Shown piece by piece: positions 33,901 through 48,500 of a stretch of 55,295 nucleotides of DNA. The number at the start of each line of letters is the position of its first letter. Position 1 is the first letter of the stretch. A program made the position numbers and the translations under genes. The stretch is from Phoronis australis (taxonomy: Eukaryota > Phoronida > Phoronidae), in the NCBI GenBank assembly GCA_002633005.1, contig NMRA01000038.1, forward strand, positions 1,017,329 through 1,072,623, read 5' to 3'. The notes below the pieces were generated by a model. It made no database searches, had not been told where the DNA came from, and saw only the letters and a list, made by a program, of their open reading frames with translations.

Positions 33901-36900
33901 GAGGTGTTTAGCCCTACTCGATTTCAAGAAACTAGAGAAGTGTCTTCGCGCATTGCGTATTTCAGATATCCTAAGAATCACCGGCTTATCAAAAGAATGT
34001 GGATTTCGATAGTCGAAAATGTAAAATATATGCATACTACCTTCGTTGTTTATCCGCGTTTGGATATTAGTTACATACGTTACGTATTCTTTCATCGAAA
34101 TACACAAAACACTAAAGAGCGGCTATCCAGGTATACCAAGAATCCCAAACACATGATAACAGGGACTATTAACAAGCGAATTAATTTTGGTGCATACCAG
34201 GAATCTTGACAGGCCCGGAAAAGAACTGTGTCCTCCTCGTCGAGTTTTAAGTCACGAGACATAAGACTCATGCGCAAAAACAATTTGCGTTAAACAACAA
34301 TAATGACCGCATGCTGTCATACGTTTAGGGACCAATGTTGCCCAGTGCTATTGACGTCAGGCAAAAACCAAACTTAGTTTGGAGTTGAGAATTCATACTA
34401 GACATAAGCCAATGAGGGGAATGTGGCAAAACATTTTCCCGTATTGAATGCGTAAAACCACAGAAATAACTCAAGAGATCTCCCAGTAAAGATCCGTTGA
34501 GTAAGTCTATTGAAAATCTTATCTATTCATTCCCAAATGATGTTCTAAAAAGTCTCATTGCATGTTTTTTCATTACAAACACACGAATCCAATGAGTTAA
34601 GTTCAATTGACGTAACTTTCACGTCTCCTGAAATGCGCCCGTTGCTCACAAAACATCGGAAAAATACTGGATAAAATGAAATGCATGGTTCAGTTGAAAA
34701 TTAAAATTAGTTCTCCTGTATACAACTTCTATAATAAAAATAATGCCCAATTTCTGAATTCTACAACTGCGCACAATAGGAGTTCCAAGATGTTTTTGTT
34801 AAAATATGTGTTTTTGGGGACGAGCTCTCCAGCGCCGTTGTTGAGTACTTGTCTGCTTGTTCATTTGAGATTTTCCGTTTCGATTACGCCCCCTGGTGAT
34901 GGACAGATATACTTTAGCTCACACAGTCTGTTTAAAATTAAAACGACTTTTTGTCTAGGAAGCCAGTCTTAGTTTAGTGTCAATGACGATGCGTCAATTT
35001 TCTGTGATGAATAAGTAATTTTCCATCAACCATTACAAAAATAGTTTTCGCTTTATTAGAAGAAACAGCTCTAATTTCAGAGGAAGTTTTTGCCCAACGT
35101 CACTGCCTTTCGTGTATGCGTGCGTCATCAAAAACGAGAGGGAAATTTTACTATAAGTGGGGATCAAATGTCAGTAAATTCAGTTCCGCATGTAGTAAGT
35201 GAAACTGCCGTGAAGTGACTTGCGCAATGCCGTTTGTCACTTTATATTTGAGGATGCGGACAATGTTCTTGACTGTCCTACAGCATGTGTTCACAAAGTA
35301 TGGGAAAATGTTCCAAGCACAGTGACCAACTGCAGTACCTGAGAACCGACAAACTTCAGAGCCGGGAGCTAGGCAGTCCGCATGAGGAGTCCTCTGGATT
35401 GTATTTGGTCCCGGAACTGGAGTTAACTGGCTGGGTGTGAAGCATTTTCAGGAAATGTGTGGAGTTTAGAGTGACATGGGTCTGGGGACCGATTTGTAAC
35501 GCAGGTTTGGTGTCTGCTGGTACTAGTTAAAACTTGGCATTTTGAAGACCGTAGCTGGAATTAAGAGGTGCAGAAATGGAAAAATTTCAACCCCCTTATT
35601 AGTGTTGAGTAAGTCGCTCCTGTTGGGTGACTGCGATTGCACAGGTGGAGCTGCCGTATGCGAGAACGTGTTGAAAGGCGAGTGGGCACGGAAATAAATA
35701 TGCTCCAGCGTAACACGAGTCTGTCATGGGAAGTCGTAAACAAATCGGCACATGACAATACGGAAATTAAACCATCTAAAGGATGAGAAAAGCCGCATTG
35801 CGGAGTTGCAAAATACACAGCTCCTTTTTTTTGGCGAAAATATTTATTGAATTTTACGTGAAATTACCAAGATTGGAAAGTTGATACAGGATGTGACTGA
35901 GTGAAAAGGAGTGACCTCGTGAGTAAAATGAACAACACAATTAAACATAATACTTTCGGTTGTTGAAGACAACAAGCACTGAGTTTGATTACAATTCCAC
36001 AGTTACGTTTGCATGAGGCAATTAAAGGATCTCCGTCCGTTTTTGTTCCGGCAACAAGAGAAAACTTACCAAGCCAATTATACTTTTTACGTTAAACAAA
36101 ACGGTAATTTACTTTCTCAACAAGTAAAATAATTCTCTTATTTATGCTCAAATTCATATTTTTACCGCGATGAGATTTAGACAAATTATGCGCATAGGTG
36201 CTGTAGCAGCTTTTTGCTGGAACACAATTTACGACACGAATTCTAAATTGCCACTCATTCAATTCTCAATATAATGCTTCTTTAAAATTGCGATCAAAGG
36301 TGGCGCGATTTACGTGTCATCGACATAAATGTACAGTGTAGGTATCGACTAAGGAATGTTTGAAATACAAGTTTTTGCTTACTTTAGGAACACAAACAGA
36401 CATGCGTACACAGTTTCGTTTCTGAGTACAATCATTCCATGCTGCTCTCAAATGTCAGTTTTCATACGATCTTGAAACGAACAACATTTTTTTACAAAGA
36501 AAATGTTATAAATGGCGAAAATTAAATTAATTAATTGTGCGCAAGAAAATTTATTTGCAAACTTCTTTGCGAGAATGAATAATGTATCCTTCGCATTAAA
36601 TTAATTTTCATATTTTTTCTCTAACAGCAATTGATTTTAGCGGAAATATTGATTTGAAGATTTTATTCATTCAAAGCAAGATTATTTATTTTTTCTGTTG
36701 TGTATCACAACATATATAGTGAAAAGTTTTCCGGTTACTAAAACAACAAAATGTTCTAAGCTGGGTTTGAAATATAATGCACTGTACCCACAGCCTTTTA
36801 AAAAATAGCTGTCAAAAGGTTCAGCCTTTTGCTGTAAATTTTCCTCGAATTATTTGCGTGATAGTTGTAATTTTACTGCCGCAAACAATGTTGAAAATAA

Positions 36901-39900
36901 ATGTTCGCAGGTAAATAAATTATCACGGACACTTTTAGGTGTTTATCTATAAAGCATCTATGATTTCGCTTGGAAGTAAATGTTGTATTTTACAGTCACA
37001 AACATGATGCCATTAAAAATGATGAAATTCCCTCAACTATACATACATGACTTGAACTGAAACACGTGGGCCCTGTTCGATACCTGTAACCTATGAGATC
37101 TTGACAGTAATAAAACGTAACATTTGTTAGAAATTCAAATCCATAACGTAATTGTCTCATTCAATAACTTCCAAGAAAGCGGGAAAATGGTGGACACAGA
37201 CGTCATCTAAAATCTTGTTTGTAGTTTACAACACTCCCCCACTGAAACCTTAGATAAACCCCAACAGCGCTACAAGAGATAGTATCCTGTTGAATACGGC
37301 ATTTAAAGGGTAAGTGTCAAGGTCATTAGGTGAAAAATAAAAACAATTTTAAGTCAAAGTATCCAGTTCTAGCGCCAACAAAGATAATTTGAAATATATT
37401 GGTACACTCCATTCCTATAAACAAAAAGCGAAAACAGTGATCGTGACGTCATCAGAATTTGTTTACACTTAGTGTGTGCTTAGTGCTTAGAGTATGCGTC
37501 CAGGTACATACTTAGGTAAAGGAGTAAATATTTTCCGTCCGTAGCCAGGAAGTCTCGCGGCTAAACTGTGGGTGTAACCAAGATAGAATGTAAAATGTCT
37601 TGTCAACACTGAAATGTTTTATGCTTCTATTCTGTGCAAGGAACATTCCATCAACAGAAACTGGACTAGTCCCATAACAAATATCCGAGAAACGGATACA
37701 TGAGTACGCCACGTACCTGGGAGAAACTATGATAGATAATTATTTTCACATATCAATGCCATACCTGAAGAAAGGGCGCTGCCTGATTTGCATTCATTTC
37801 CCTCAAAAACGACAGGTATCGATTGCAAGATAATATTGACGTAATGTGGTCGAAACATGTTCAAGATGCAAGTAGTAACAGAGTAAAAATTAATTAAGGA
37901 TTTTCGAGTGCTGATGTAAGTGAATGAAAAGGCGAATGGGGTTTTTTAATTGAAAGTTGGAAGCGGGACTTCTGTGTCATCCATGGATGTCAAAGTCGAT
38001 TTAAAAAATTCACCATTTACCTTATTTGCCAAACTAAACAACGACAACCAAGGTATCATTGGATTTCTGAATGTATTAGGAGCTTGCAATAAAAGAATCT
38101 TTAGTTCTAAGACAGACATTCCTGTTTAGCTGACATTGTCCTAAGGACAATGACCTATGAGTAAAAAAGGAAAATCCGAGCACCCATAGCTCATGGGCGG
38201 CGCAGCACTGTTTTTATAAATGAGGGTCTATAACCCCCTACGGTGCGCTAAGATACTATAGCATGTAACTGTAATATCTGTGCCCATAGTAAACCCGCCA
38301 TGCTCGAAACAAACTTTTGAGTAAGGACGAAAATATAATTAGGAAAGAATGCAGTATTACATTAGCTTGCTTACTGACCCAAAACCCGTGCGCGTAAACT
38401 GAGATTCTAACGACATCGCGATAAGGCTGGCAAAGGAATCTATGTTTATATATATAGGCCTCAGTTGCATATAGATAATAGACAATAATACTTCCACACT
38501 GTTGCACGTTAGTTTTCCACTGTTTTTGCCAAAGCTTTTGACGTGATGTACAATCGAACGGGGAAGAAGTTTTATATGCAACCCATCCCAGCTTTTAATC
38601 AACCAGTGCTTCGATTGTCACACGCCTCTCTCCCAGTTATTAGACTTTCGACGTTCCGTTCAATTTAACTTCTACCGTTGTATGCTTGTAACATGCTTGA
38701 TCAGCATTCTCAGTCAGGGTACGCTGGGTTCCATAGTAAATGCAGTGGGCGTATTATCGCTTTTTTCACATTCATTTGAAGCAATTGTTTTCAGCTCGAC
38801 GTTCCAAAAAATAAATGCTATCAGAATCTACTGTGCACCGACCAGGCTGTATATATAATAATGAATTCTTCTTTGAAAGATAACGGGTTGCGCATTGAAG
38901 CGACGGGAGAAGAATAAACGTGTGTCTATATCGTCATATCGTAATGAACACTCGTAGCGTCTGATCGTTATTCCTATCAGTTTATTAAAAACTGGCATAA
39001 ACACCTAAAAGAGACGAGGCGACTTGAGCCGATATGGATAAATCGATTCAAAGTAAATCGATTTCGAACTTCGTAAACGGGGTAAAATGATACGAAACAT
39101 CACCAGCTTAAGCAAACTAGGTTATAGGGAATTTTTCCTCACCTGATGCACTATTGCTTGACCGTTATCCATCAGAATGGGTTATTAAAAAAGTTCCGTC
39201 TAGATTACTGGCTACGGGAACCTCGAGTATAACTTGAGCGTAACTTTCAATCTCTTGTGGTATTTTGAAAAAATGCATTGATCAAATGACGACGAATCGT
39301 AAATAATGTGCCATAAAGCATGATATTCATACTGTTAAAACGTCTCACCGGGATGAAGTCGTCCACGCCCAACTGTTGGCTGACAATTCATGCAATCAAC
39401 CATTCAACATTTCCATAGTCAATTCAACGGCTGCAGTTCATCTGCCCTTTTCGAGAGTTTGCTTCACGATGGTTAAGTTTCAGTTGGAATTTTGCTGAAA
39501 CGAAGCACACCCCACTCTGCCGAACATTTCCTCGCAGCGTTAGGTTTGGTTTTCTGTGCAATGAAGTTGGGTGACTGGTAGCGCTCTCTATACACCACGT
39601 GAGTAGTCACAGAACCGCCGCGTATTGCCTCTCGTTAATTCCTCTCTTCCATTTTTCCTTCTCATTGGAACACACGATTCTCCAGTCTAGTTGCTTCTAT
39701 TCCACTAACATTCGTGTGCAGTCTTTGCGCCTAGAGTGAGACGCCAGCTGTTCCCAAGCCGTCTTTTTTGGCCCTGTTGAAGTCATCGAGGCATTAATTG
39801 CATGGTATCACAGGATACCCCTGGCATAGTTTTTGCACGGCGTGACCCACGTAAACACTTATGTTCAGACAGATTACGTATCACGTCCCAAGTCCATTAC

Positions 39901-41700
39901 GCAAGCCTTCAAACGTCAAAATTCCATAAACTAATTGGCGTCTCGTCACTATTATTATGACACGGCAGGGAGCTGTCCCGTCAAGTAACATTCAGACTTC
40001 GTAACCAACAGTTTTTCACAAATTCTACGGTGGTAAATGGTGTTTAGCGTGAGTCAACACTTTTATGAAAAAGATTTTAGAAGTTGTGCAACCATGTGCT
40101 GAACCAGACGTCGCCTTTTATAACAGACAACGCGCTTTCCGCCTTATTCACCTTAGTTGTTTTTTACTATCATTAAAAATTACTACTGGAATTTTCTGCT
40201 GACAAGTCCATCGTTAGATACGCCCAGTGTGCTTATAAGAGGAAAAATTCCCGCAGATACGCACAAGACGAACATTTCAGAGTAGAGGATGAGTAGTTGA
40301 ATTTATAAATTTCCCTATAGTTTCATGTGAAATGGACGCCAAAACCGTAACCAAAATAACTTTTCAACAACAAATCTGTGGATGCAATCATATATCAACA
40401 TTCATGTATATTTGTTCTCTTGGTTTCAACTTGAGTGAGAAAAATGTCCCTCGAATTTTCCGTTTGTGCGCATGCGCTTGCTGCAGTATTGATACATCAC
40501 GCGTATATTCGTCACTTCCAAACACACACCGGCACGTCATGGGTTGCATTTTTGGTGCCTAAACGAATATTTTCCGAATATACGTCCCGGCCTTATCTGT
40601 AGAAAATCGTAGTGTCATATTTTCTTGCTTTTTCATGACGTGACTTGGCGATACAATTTTGCTTACCCGTCGCTTTGCAATTTAGATCTGATCACTGACT
40701 AAGCGGGAAAACTAATTGTCTGTTGTGCACTCATGTATCGTTTTGGACCATGCGCGCCAAAAATGCAAATGGAAACAAACGCCTAGGATTCCTTTGCATT
40801 ATTGTTTTAGCAAAAAATATAAGAAAATAAAGCTAAAAGGAATTGCGGGCGCTTCTAGAAACTTTGGGGGATACGCAGATCCAACGGAAGAGTATCAATG
40901 TCTTCTCTTCACCTCTCGTTTTCACCTTTTGCGGTAGTGGCCACTGCGCATGAGCGCTCCTCATCATAAAGTCCAAGAACTGAAATCGGACTGACTCATG
41001 GTGTATGTGGATCGGATGCATATATCACCGGCTTTCCCGATCCGGATGGTGTGATCCAGTGGGACCGCCTTAGAATTTGACGTGAATCAGTGTAGTTTAA
41101 ACTTATTCCCGAATAATGCACTTTCAAGACGAAATCAAATATTTACAAAATATAAACCAGAATGAAATATGGGGTTTGCAAAATAAATTTATAATTGGTA
41201 GCTATCGTTGAATAGCAACGAACTTCGCGGCATTTTGTGAATAACCAGTACTGAAAAAAATGTTAATACGCGCAAGACTCGCATTCACGAAGCGTTTTTA
41301 TGTTTGGTGATGCCTTACGATTGATGAAATGTTTTCTTTTCTTAACGGTGAAAATAAAGGAAACTGTCTCTTTAATTAGATCACTTCAGTATTTTGTAAC
41401 TACGCAGCGATAGTCTGGCATCTTAGTTCTACGTTGGTTTCTAATGGAAGCGTAACAATGGTTTTAGGATGCATGCTGTTAAAAGCACATAGCAAGATTT
41501 CACGATCACCTAAATATGCGTCTGAACAGAAAGGCGTGACACTCTTTTTCGTCATTACCTGGCTTAAAGTCATACAGGTTTCCGGCATGACCTATCGAGC
41601 TAAATAATCGGATCCGAAATCGTACGGGATAATCGGAGACATTGGTCAAAAAGTCTCATGCGAAATATCGACATGTGTAGGCAGGGTTTACTTGCACTAA
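30945..41700. other. Intergenic region between the two divergent genes
   Basis: No exon I can support. It holds one GGCGGAT element (32.21-32.36 kb) and a short perfect hairpin, cattgtcctaaggacaatg, near 38,133-38,151. Both 5' flanks and any distal regulatory DNA for the two genes lie here. Confidence 0.6.
32208..32361. mobile_element. GGCGGAT-ended MITE-like element, copy 3 (divergent)
   Basis: Ends ggcggatccagggggtc and ccctggattcgccc are inverted repeats like those of the other two copies, but the interior (cccccttctccctcgatttt) differs. Confidence 0.6.
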
Positions 41701-41981
41701 TCAATTTCTATAAAACAGTTGCAACTGCCCCAGTTCGCGGAACATTTAATTGGTCCTGCTAATTTACTCGCCAGGGAGTTCTTCGTCAACCGGTTACGGG
41801 CTTGTTATATGTATTAGTTTGATGCTGGTGGTATTTTGATGAGGATTGGCGTGGTATTCTATGATACACACTGTAGCGAGCTGTGTTAGCCTGCGCAAGC
41901 GTAGCTTTTGAAGTTAAATGGCACACGGGTGAAAGAGAAAGTATTGCTCGTTCCTGGTATTAGGAGGCACTTCATTTCAAT

Positions 41982-42584
41982 ATGCAGACGGTAAACTCAA
42001 TCCATGAATTCACTGAGATGCTGACAGAATGCGTGAAAGGCGGCAGTTCGGAAATGGCCGAACTGCCAAATCATATATCCAGAAGAGACGGTGTCGATAT
42101 GGGGACGCCGAGGTACAGAAAACAAAATGACCGAGTACCGTCGGGGAAAGTCGTTTTGAACATTAGTGGAGTTCGTTTTGAAACTACGGAGACGACTTTA
42201 GCGGCAATACCGAACACACGACTTGCTTGTCTTTCCCACCACAGTGACAATTTCGAAAACGGAGAGTACTTTTTTGACCGGAACCCGGAATCATTTGGAG
42301 TTATCCTGGATTATTATCGTACACGTGAATTGCACATGCCATACAACGCGTGTGGTAAATTGTTCAAGCGGGAGCTTGAGTTTTGGGACATAGATGACGA
42401 TGAAATGTCGCTGTGTTGTTTGAAAAGGTACGGGGAAAGTGACGCAGTCGACGTTGTGATGGAGTCGTTCATTGACAGAACGAAGCCTCGTTATCATGAA
42501 AATATCAACGTCTCCAACTGGGAGCAATGGAAACGTACTATCTGGAATTTCCTTGACAAACCATCATCATCAACCGCTGCTAAG
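41982..42584 (+). CDS. Kv channel exon 1: T1 domain
   Basis: Starts at ATG with A at -3. Residues 1-56 are a polar, low-identity leader. VVLNISGVRFETTETTLAAI opens the T1 fold, followed by YFFDRNPESFGVILDYYRT and the zinc cluster. The exon ends SSSTAAK with donor AAG|gtaatg. The open frame reads 22 codons into the intron, but the next exon continues the S1 segment exactly as in Kv proteins. Confidence 0.93.
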
Positions 42585-45500
42585 GTAATGAATTTTTCAC
42601 TAAATGGCTTCTTTATAAGAATTATGTCTACTGCAATCAAAAAAGATTTGTGATTTGCAAAATTGTCTCCAAATCCTCAGTAGAATTTAGATTCCTTCAT
42701 GATGAAAACTTCTGTAATGAAATTGTCAAATCAAGCTCTCTTAAAGGGATATTAAAGGCGAAAAAGTGATTAATTTTCCGAGATCAACCACAGCGCGGAT
42801 CGTCGAACCAGTGGCGCTCCAACGCTCTACTCCAACCAAATAAATGGAATATTTTGAGCGCATTTAACTGCTGACGTCACCGGCCTTGATTTCAGTGAAT
42901 GTCAGCTGGCACACAACGGCGAGAAGTGGCGAACTGAAAAACAACTGATTTTGTTGTTTTAAAACTTTAGTCAAGGCTCTAACTTCAATAAGTTTCCCAC
43001 ATCCAACAATAATCCAACTAACAGCCGTACGGCCGATAACGACGCCTTTTATATTTAGCCGTACCCTAGAAATACGTGTACGTAAGCAAGATGACCAATC
43101 GTCTCTTATGAGTGCTCGCTATGTGTGTGCGAGAAGATTCACATAGAAAACATAAAGTCATTATTATAAACTGCAAGGCCTAAAATCACTTAATTTCTAC
43201 TTCGGGATAACTCACCCAAATATTGTTTTTGCCAAATGATTCTCACATAGGGAGTAAATATACAGCCGTCTCTATAATAAACAGTTGGCCGATAGCCACT
43301 ATTCCATTTATTCATATCTAAAAACAATAATTTGAGTAGATATGCCAAAGGACGTGTGCGATTGCTGGGCGTTTCATTCGTCTGTAAATATCAAAATTGT
43401 GCACTCCCGCGAACAAATAGTGACGAGTTTCGATAGCGAAGAACAGCCTACAATATCAACTTAGGTACACGACAACAACAACAGATGAAAACAGGATCAA
43501 ATGCCATAGAAAGGACATCTAAAGTGCTCAGTTTGCGAGATAATCTATAATTCTAAACATACGGTCGGGCAATTAACTTACTAAGCCAACTTCAAACAGA
43601 CCAGAACTAACGGAGAGAACAATTGACTTTGTTGAGAATTCTAGTTTCTGTTGCGAATTTTAAATACGACTACCTCGCATCAGATGGCGATTTACGTGGC
43701 GAATTATCGCTATGATTGCTTTAATATTTTTCATTTTCATTTGTTCTAATAACACGATGAAGTAAATTCCATTACAGTAGAAGTCATATACTAGAGGCAT
43801 TTCTATTAAGGGAATTGAATTCACGTGAAGACTGATTCAACGTTACGCTTGTGTATGACGTGGCGTAAAACGAATTAATTCATTTGTATCGCATTTACTA
43901 ATTTGACTCATCGAAATAATTGATAATTGCATCCTCAGCGGTTCAGCTACTTAAAAGATGAGCACAATGGTGTCTAGAACCAATAAAATGGAGATACAAT
44001 ACTACCGGGAATTTCCGAGAATAGGCCCACCCAAAAGTACGCCCATGAGCGTATTTTCGGTACCTGTTTGCATTTTTTGAAACCCTGATGGATTTTTTGT
44101 TAGCATACTTTGAAGTGCAGTCTTAACGCACTGTATTTGTTGAATGCGAAATAAGTACAGATGAATAAAATTCTTTTTTAGTGAGATACAATAAACTCAT
44201 CAAAAGGGATATGTTTATTTCAAAAACTTCACAATAATTGTTTGTTTAACAAAAATGTTTGGCAAAGTTTACGAAAATCCCGCCTTCCTAAAATACGTAA
44301 ATACGTCCAGGGGAGTATTCGTTTTCATTTGACGTTTTTGAAAGGTCGTTTTCCGAATATCCGATCATGGGCCTATATTCAGAAATTCTGGAAACATAGG
44401 CAATGGGCCGTAGGCCACAGGAGGCTAATAACTCCACTTCTGTGGCCACTTTTTGGGGAAGTTTATTTTGATGTTTTTGATATCACAAAGCATTGCATTT
44501 TGTAATAAAAAGTCCCTATGTTTAAACTTTCAGATTTCCATGAAATTTTGACTTTCAAATTTGGCTAATTCTTCAAATCGGACTTGGAACATATTCAAAA
44601 ACATTGAAATTAGATGTCCGTGAGGGGCGATACAAGATGTCCTTGAGGGGCGATACAAGATGTCCATGAGGGGCGATATAAAATGTCCATGAGGGGCTCT
44701 ATGAAATTTCTATAGATCGCTTTAAAATAACACACAGTCTTCCATTTTGTTTCGCCTTTGGATTCATAACCACATGAGTCTAAGAAGGCCACCTCCATGA
44801 ACTTTGTTTGCTAATATCGAATAAGCACTATTGTTAACATACACCATGACTCACGGGATGCTTTTGTTTAATTAAAGACAAACAAAAATATGGTCAGAAG
44901 ACATGTTTATTGGCAAACGGAAAAGTTTTGCTACAGGAGCTGGATTCCAAATTTAATAGACAAGTAAAACTTAACGTCTGATCCTCCGGTATAAAGAAAT
45001 ATTGCAATGACGCCTAAATTAAAAGGGGACCAGTTAAAGCCGAGCTGGGGATACATGGGAAAGATTGAACTTTCGAGGCGCAAGACTTTTTTGTCGGGGG
45101 ATGCCGGGAAGATGTAAAATAAAGCAGGGCAACATAGGCGATGGAAACAAGGGAAGCCAGCCTGTGAACATTGGGATTGGGGAACGAATATGGCGTGGGG
45201 CACAGTACGTGGAGAGAATATTGGTACTGGGAAATATCGAAAAAAAGGTTAAACAACATGTCTGAATAAAACAAAATACACTTTCGGTTTCAAAACTGAT
45301 ATAAAATGATTTTATTTTCTAAAACTTGTTGGCTGGTTGTGGCAGCAACATTTAAAGAAATCCACTCAATCTTTTGGACACAACCGAAAAGGTCAACATG
45401 GATGTTAAAAAAAGGATTAAATCTCTTTTTCTAGGGTGTGTGGAATGTGTAAAAAATGACATTGTGTGTTCATATTTTTATTGCGGTAAAAAACAAAAGT

Positions 45501-48500
45501 TTGAAGAATTAAAAAAAAACAGTGAAACAGTGTGGTGTTTCCACTGCATGGTGATTCTCCCGAAACAGGTCCCAAATTTTTGGTAATAATTTTTTCTACT
45601 TGAGCTAGGGAGGCGAAACTTAGCATAAATTTGCACAATTCTATTCCCAACAAACGCTGTAGCACGCGCTCCGAAAAAATTGTTCAATGTCGCCTTTTCG
45701 ATTGTGTAAATTTGTAGTTGTACTGGTATATTCCACAGAGCAGTCCTATTTATAAAAAAGTGGAGTCTTTGATTGATGACAAATGAACCTCCTTGAAACT
45801 GTACGCATTGCGCACAGGGCAAAGGTGCGATAAATAACATGATTAGTTTTTCATGCCTTGGGTGGGAAACGCCAAATGAGATGGGAATTAAACATCTGAA
45901 ATTTATCATTTTGGATCTTAGTTCGCTAATTGATCAACCTCGTAAATCGGGCATTCGTTCATTCTTATTTCTCTTGAAAACTAGATGAATTGATGTTTCA
46001 AATAAAGAATGGCTGTAACCAGTGTTTTAGTCTGTTCTAGTAACCCATCTGTTATACGCCTGGAGCTGTCACCTCAATAACTGATTTAACAGAAACCCAA
46101 GAAAATTTTGCTCGCTAGAATTCTCAAATAAATTATTGTGCAATCGTAGTGAATTTAAAAACCCTTTTGATTGTCTCGATATTCTTTGTTCGTGTTCCCC
46201 TTAACACGACGTTGAACATGTTTGTTGCGGAAGTACTGTTCGTTGGCCTATTTTCAGTATTTTGATTAATGAACGTTTTTAAAGGACCCTCATTCTTCAT
46301 TCTTGCCCTACATGTGATACGGGGTTCTGTTTTCTACGATTCGGTTCATTAGCCAGATTCTAGAGGACATCTGGCGTACCAAAGTCACCGTTCTGGTACG
46401 TGTTATTTCGAGGGAAAGCCTCGCTAGGGATCGTTTTCGAAATATCGCGACTATTTCTAGAAGCGCAGTTAATTGTTGTCCATTTTTTTCAATGTCTGGT
46501 GTATTTTTCATAAAAGCCGCCTTCTGTCCAAAAACTTTTCAATTGATAACACTTAATGTTATGAGATTGGTCTCAGCTTGTTCCTTGTTCGAGTTAAAGA
46601 CGATTTCCAGGCTTTGTGAAGAACTGACAGTTCGTCATTACTCAATGAGGTCACGCTCAACAAGTTGGCTTGTCACGACAGGTCATTTCATGCTCTGAGA
46701 ACTGATAGTTCGTTATTGCTAAGAGCATAAAATGACCAGTCGTTAAGCCGACTTCTTGAGCCTGGTCTCAATGAACAATAACGAACAGTTTTTCCAAGCC
46801 CCGAAAACACTTATCATCCGTCCGAGTAAGGGACAAGTTTTTCACTTGTTATTCTGTATTGGTTTTGGCGGTATTGTGCATGTCGACTTACCACCCCTGG
46901 GGTTTGCTTAACTTTTACAAACCCGTCGTAGTTATTTTACACAAAATGTAACTGGGCTGGTCAAATCTTACCAAGAGTGGTCGTACATCCTCGTTTAGAC
47001 GTCGTTAAGTTACTGCATTTTAATAAAACAGGCCTCTGACGTAGATTGTGTTGATTTCTGGCACACCTGATACAGGTAACATTTTTTCCTGACGTGCACT
47101 AGTTGGTGACCTGAGCGAGGTGCATTGATTGCATTCACAGTTGTCTTTATCGATAACTCAAATGTGGCTATTTTTTCTTACATTCATCACTGCATGTTTT
47201 ATGTGATACAACTGTTCATTTTATTAGCTTCAGGCCGTATTTGCAATTCCAATTCTAGCTCAGTTCTAGAGTGTTCCGTGGGTAGGCCTACGTTGTTGAA
47301 GTTTGCGACTCTCCAAGTCTAGAGAGTTACTGAATCAGGTTTTTGTGGCACCTCGAGTGTTGACAAAGTTAACATTTGGGGGTCTCATTCGGGATTCTAT
47401 CAGCTCCTTACACCCTGCAGTTTCATTGGCCTGGATAATTCTATGCTCAGTGCAGTGCACCTGTTTGTTTTAACAGGTTCCTTGAATGCTTCATCTACTA
47501 GTAGCTCAAATTTTCACCAGTCTAACGTGCGCTCGATTTGTGAGGGTGTTCTGAAATTGTTTTGGTAGTACCTCAAACATACGAGCTGTGTTCAAAGTTG
47601 AGATGTCCTTTTTTCGGTTTCTGGTGAGCCTTCTGATAATTTGTCTAACATGGGTTGATCCATGCACAAAGCGGGTCGCAACTCTTTATTATCAATTAGG
47701 TCTGACTGGTTCCTCGAATAACTACCATATTTCAAAGTTTTATCAGTTTGTCGAGGCGATGCTGAACATACAAACAACTGACACAACAAGTACTTTTCTA
47801 GCATTTAGTGGTCAGTATTTAATAATAAGTAAGTTTTTGTGGTATCTCGAATGTTTGAGCTTGTTTAATTTCGGAGATTCTCCTTAGGTTTCACGATGTC
47901 CCAGCCAAAATGCATTTCATTGGGTCATTACATTTAGAGAGACTGATGGTATTCTTTATTAGCCGGTACCTGGAATATCTAATCTAGTTCAATTGGCACC
48001 TTCATAAGGTCCTCGGAGGCCACCGCCTGAGTCCAGATACCGACATAAATCCATATCTGTATATGATTGGGTGACCAGTAATTGCTTCGAATATTGGTAC
48101 CTTGCTAGTCCAGGCTGCAATGAGTACCCACAACTAAAGGCTGGTGGTTTTTAGGTTATGTAGGACCTTATGTAGGACCTTATGTAGGACCTTATGTAGG
48201 ACCTAATGTAGGACCTTATGTAGGACCTTATGTAGGACCTTATGTAGGACCTTATGTAGGACCTTATGTAGGACTTGTCGGTGTATTTAGCCGAATATCT
48301 AAAAATGTGTATGTATTTTCTAAAAGCAGAAAGCCTGTAAAATTTGGTTTTTGATTTTATATCAATCTGCTATTAATTGGGTCACGTGACCATGAATTTT
48401 AGTAAAAATTAGCAAAAGAGAAAGGCACATTGAAATTCATAGTAAAACAACGGTATCAATAACATGACCAAATTTCGTCAGTTTCCTAAATTATCTTTTC

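Noticed and set aside
42585-42653. Reading the Kv first exon through to the stop at 42653 as a complete 223-aa protein
   Set aside because: The 22 extra codons follow a good donor site and have no Kv similarity, whereas splicing to 49097 restores a full channel in frame. A truncated T1-only product by intron retention cannot be excluded but has no support.
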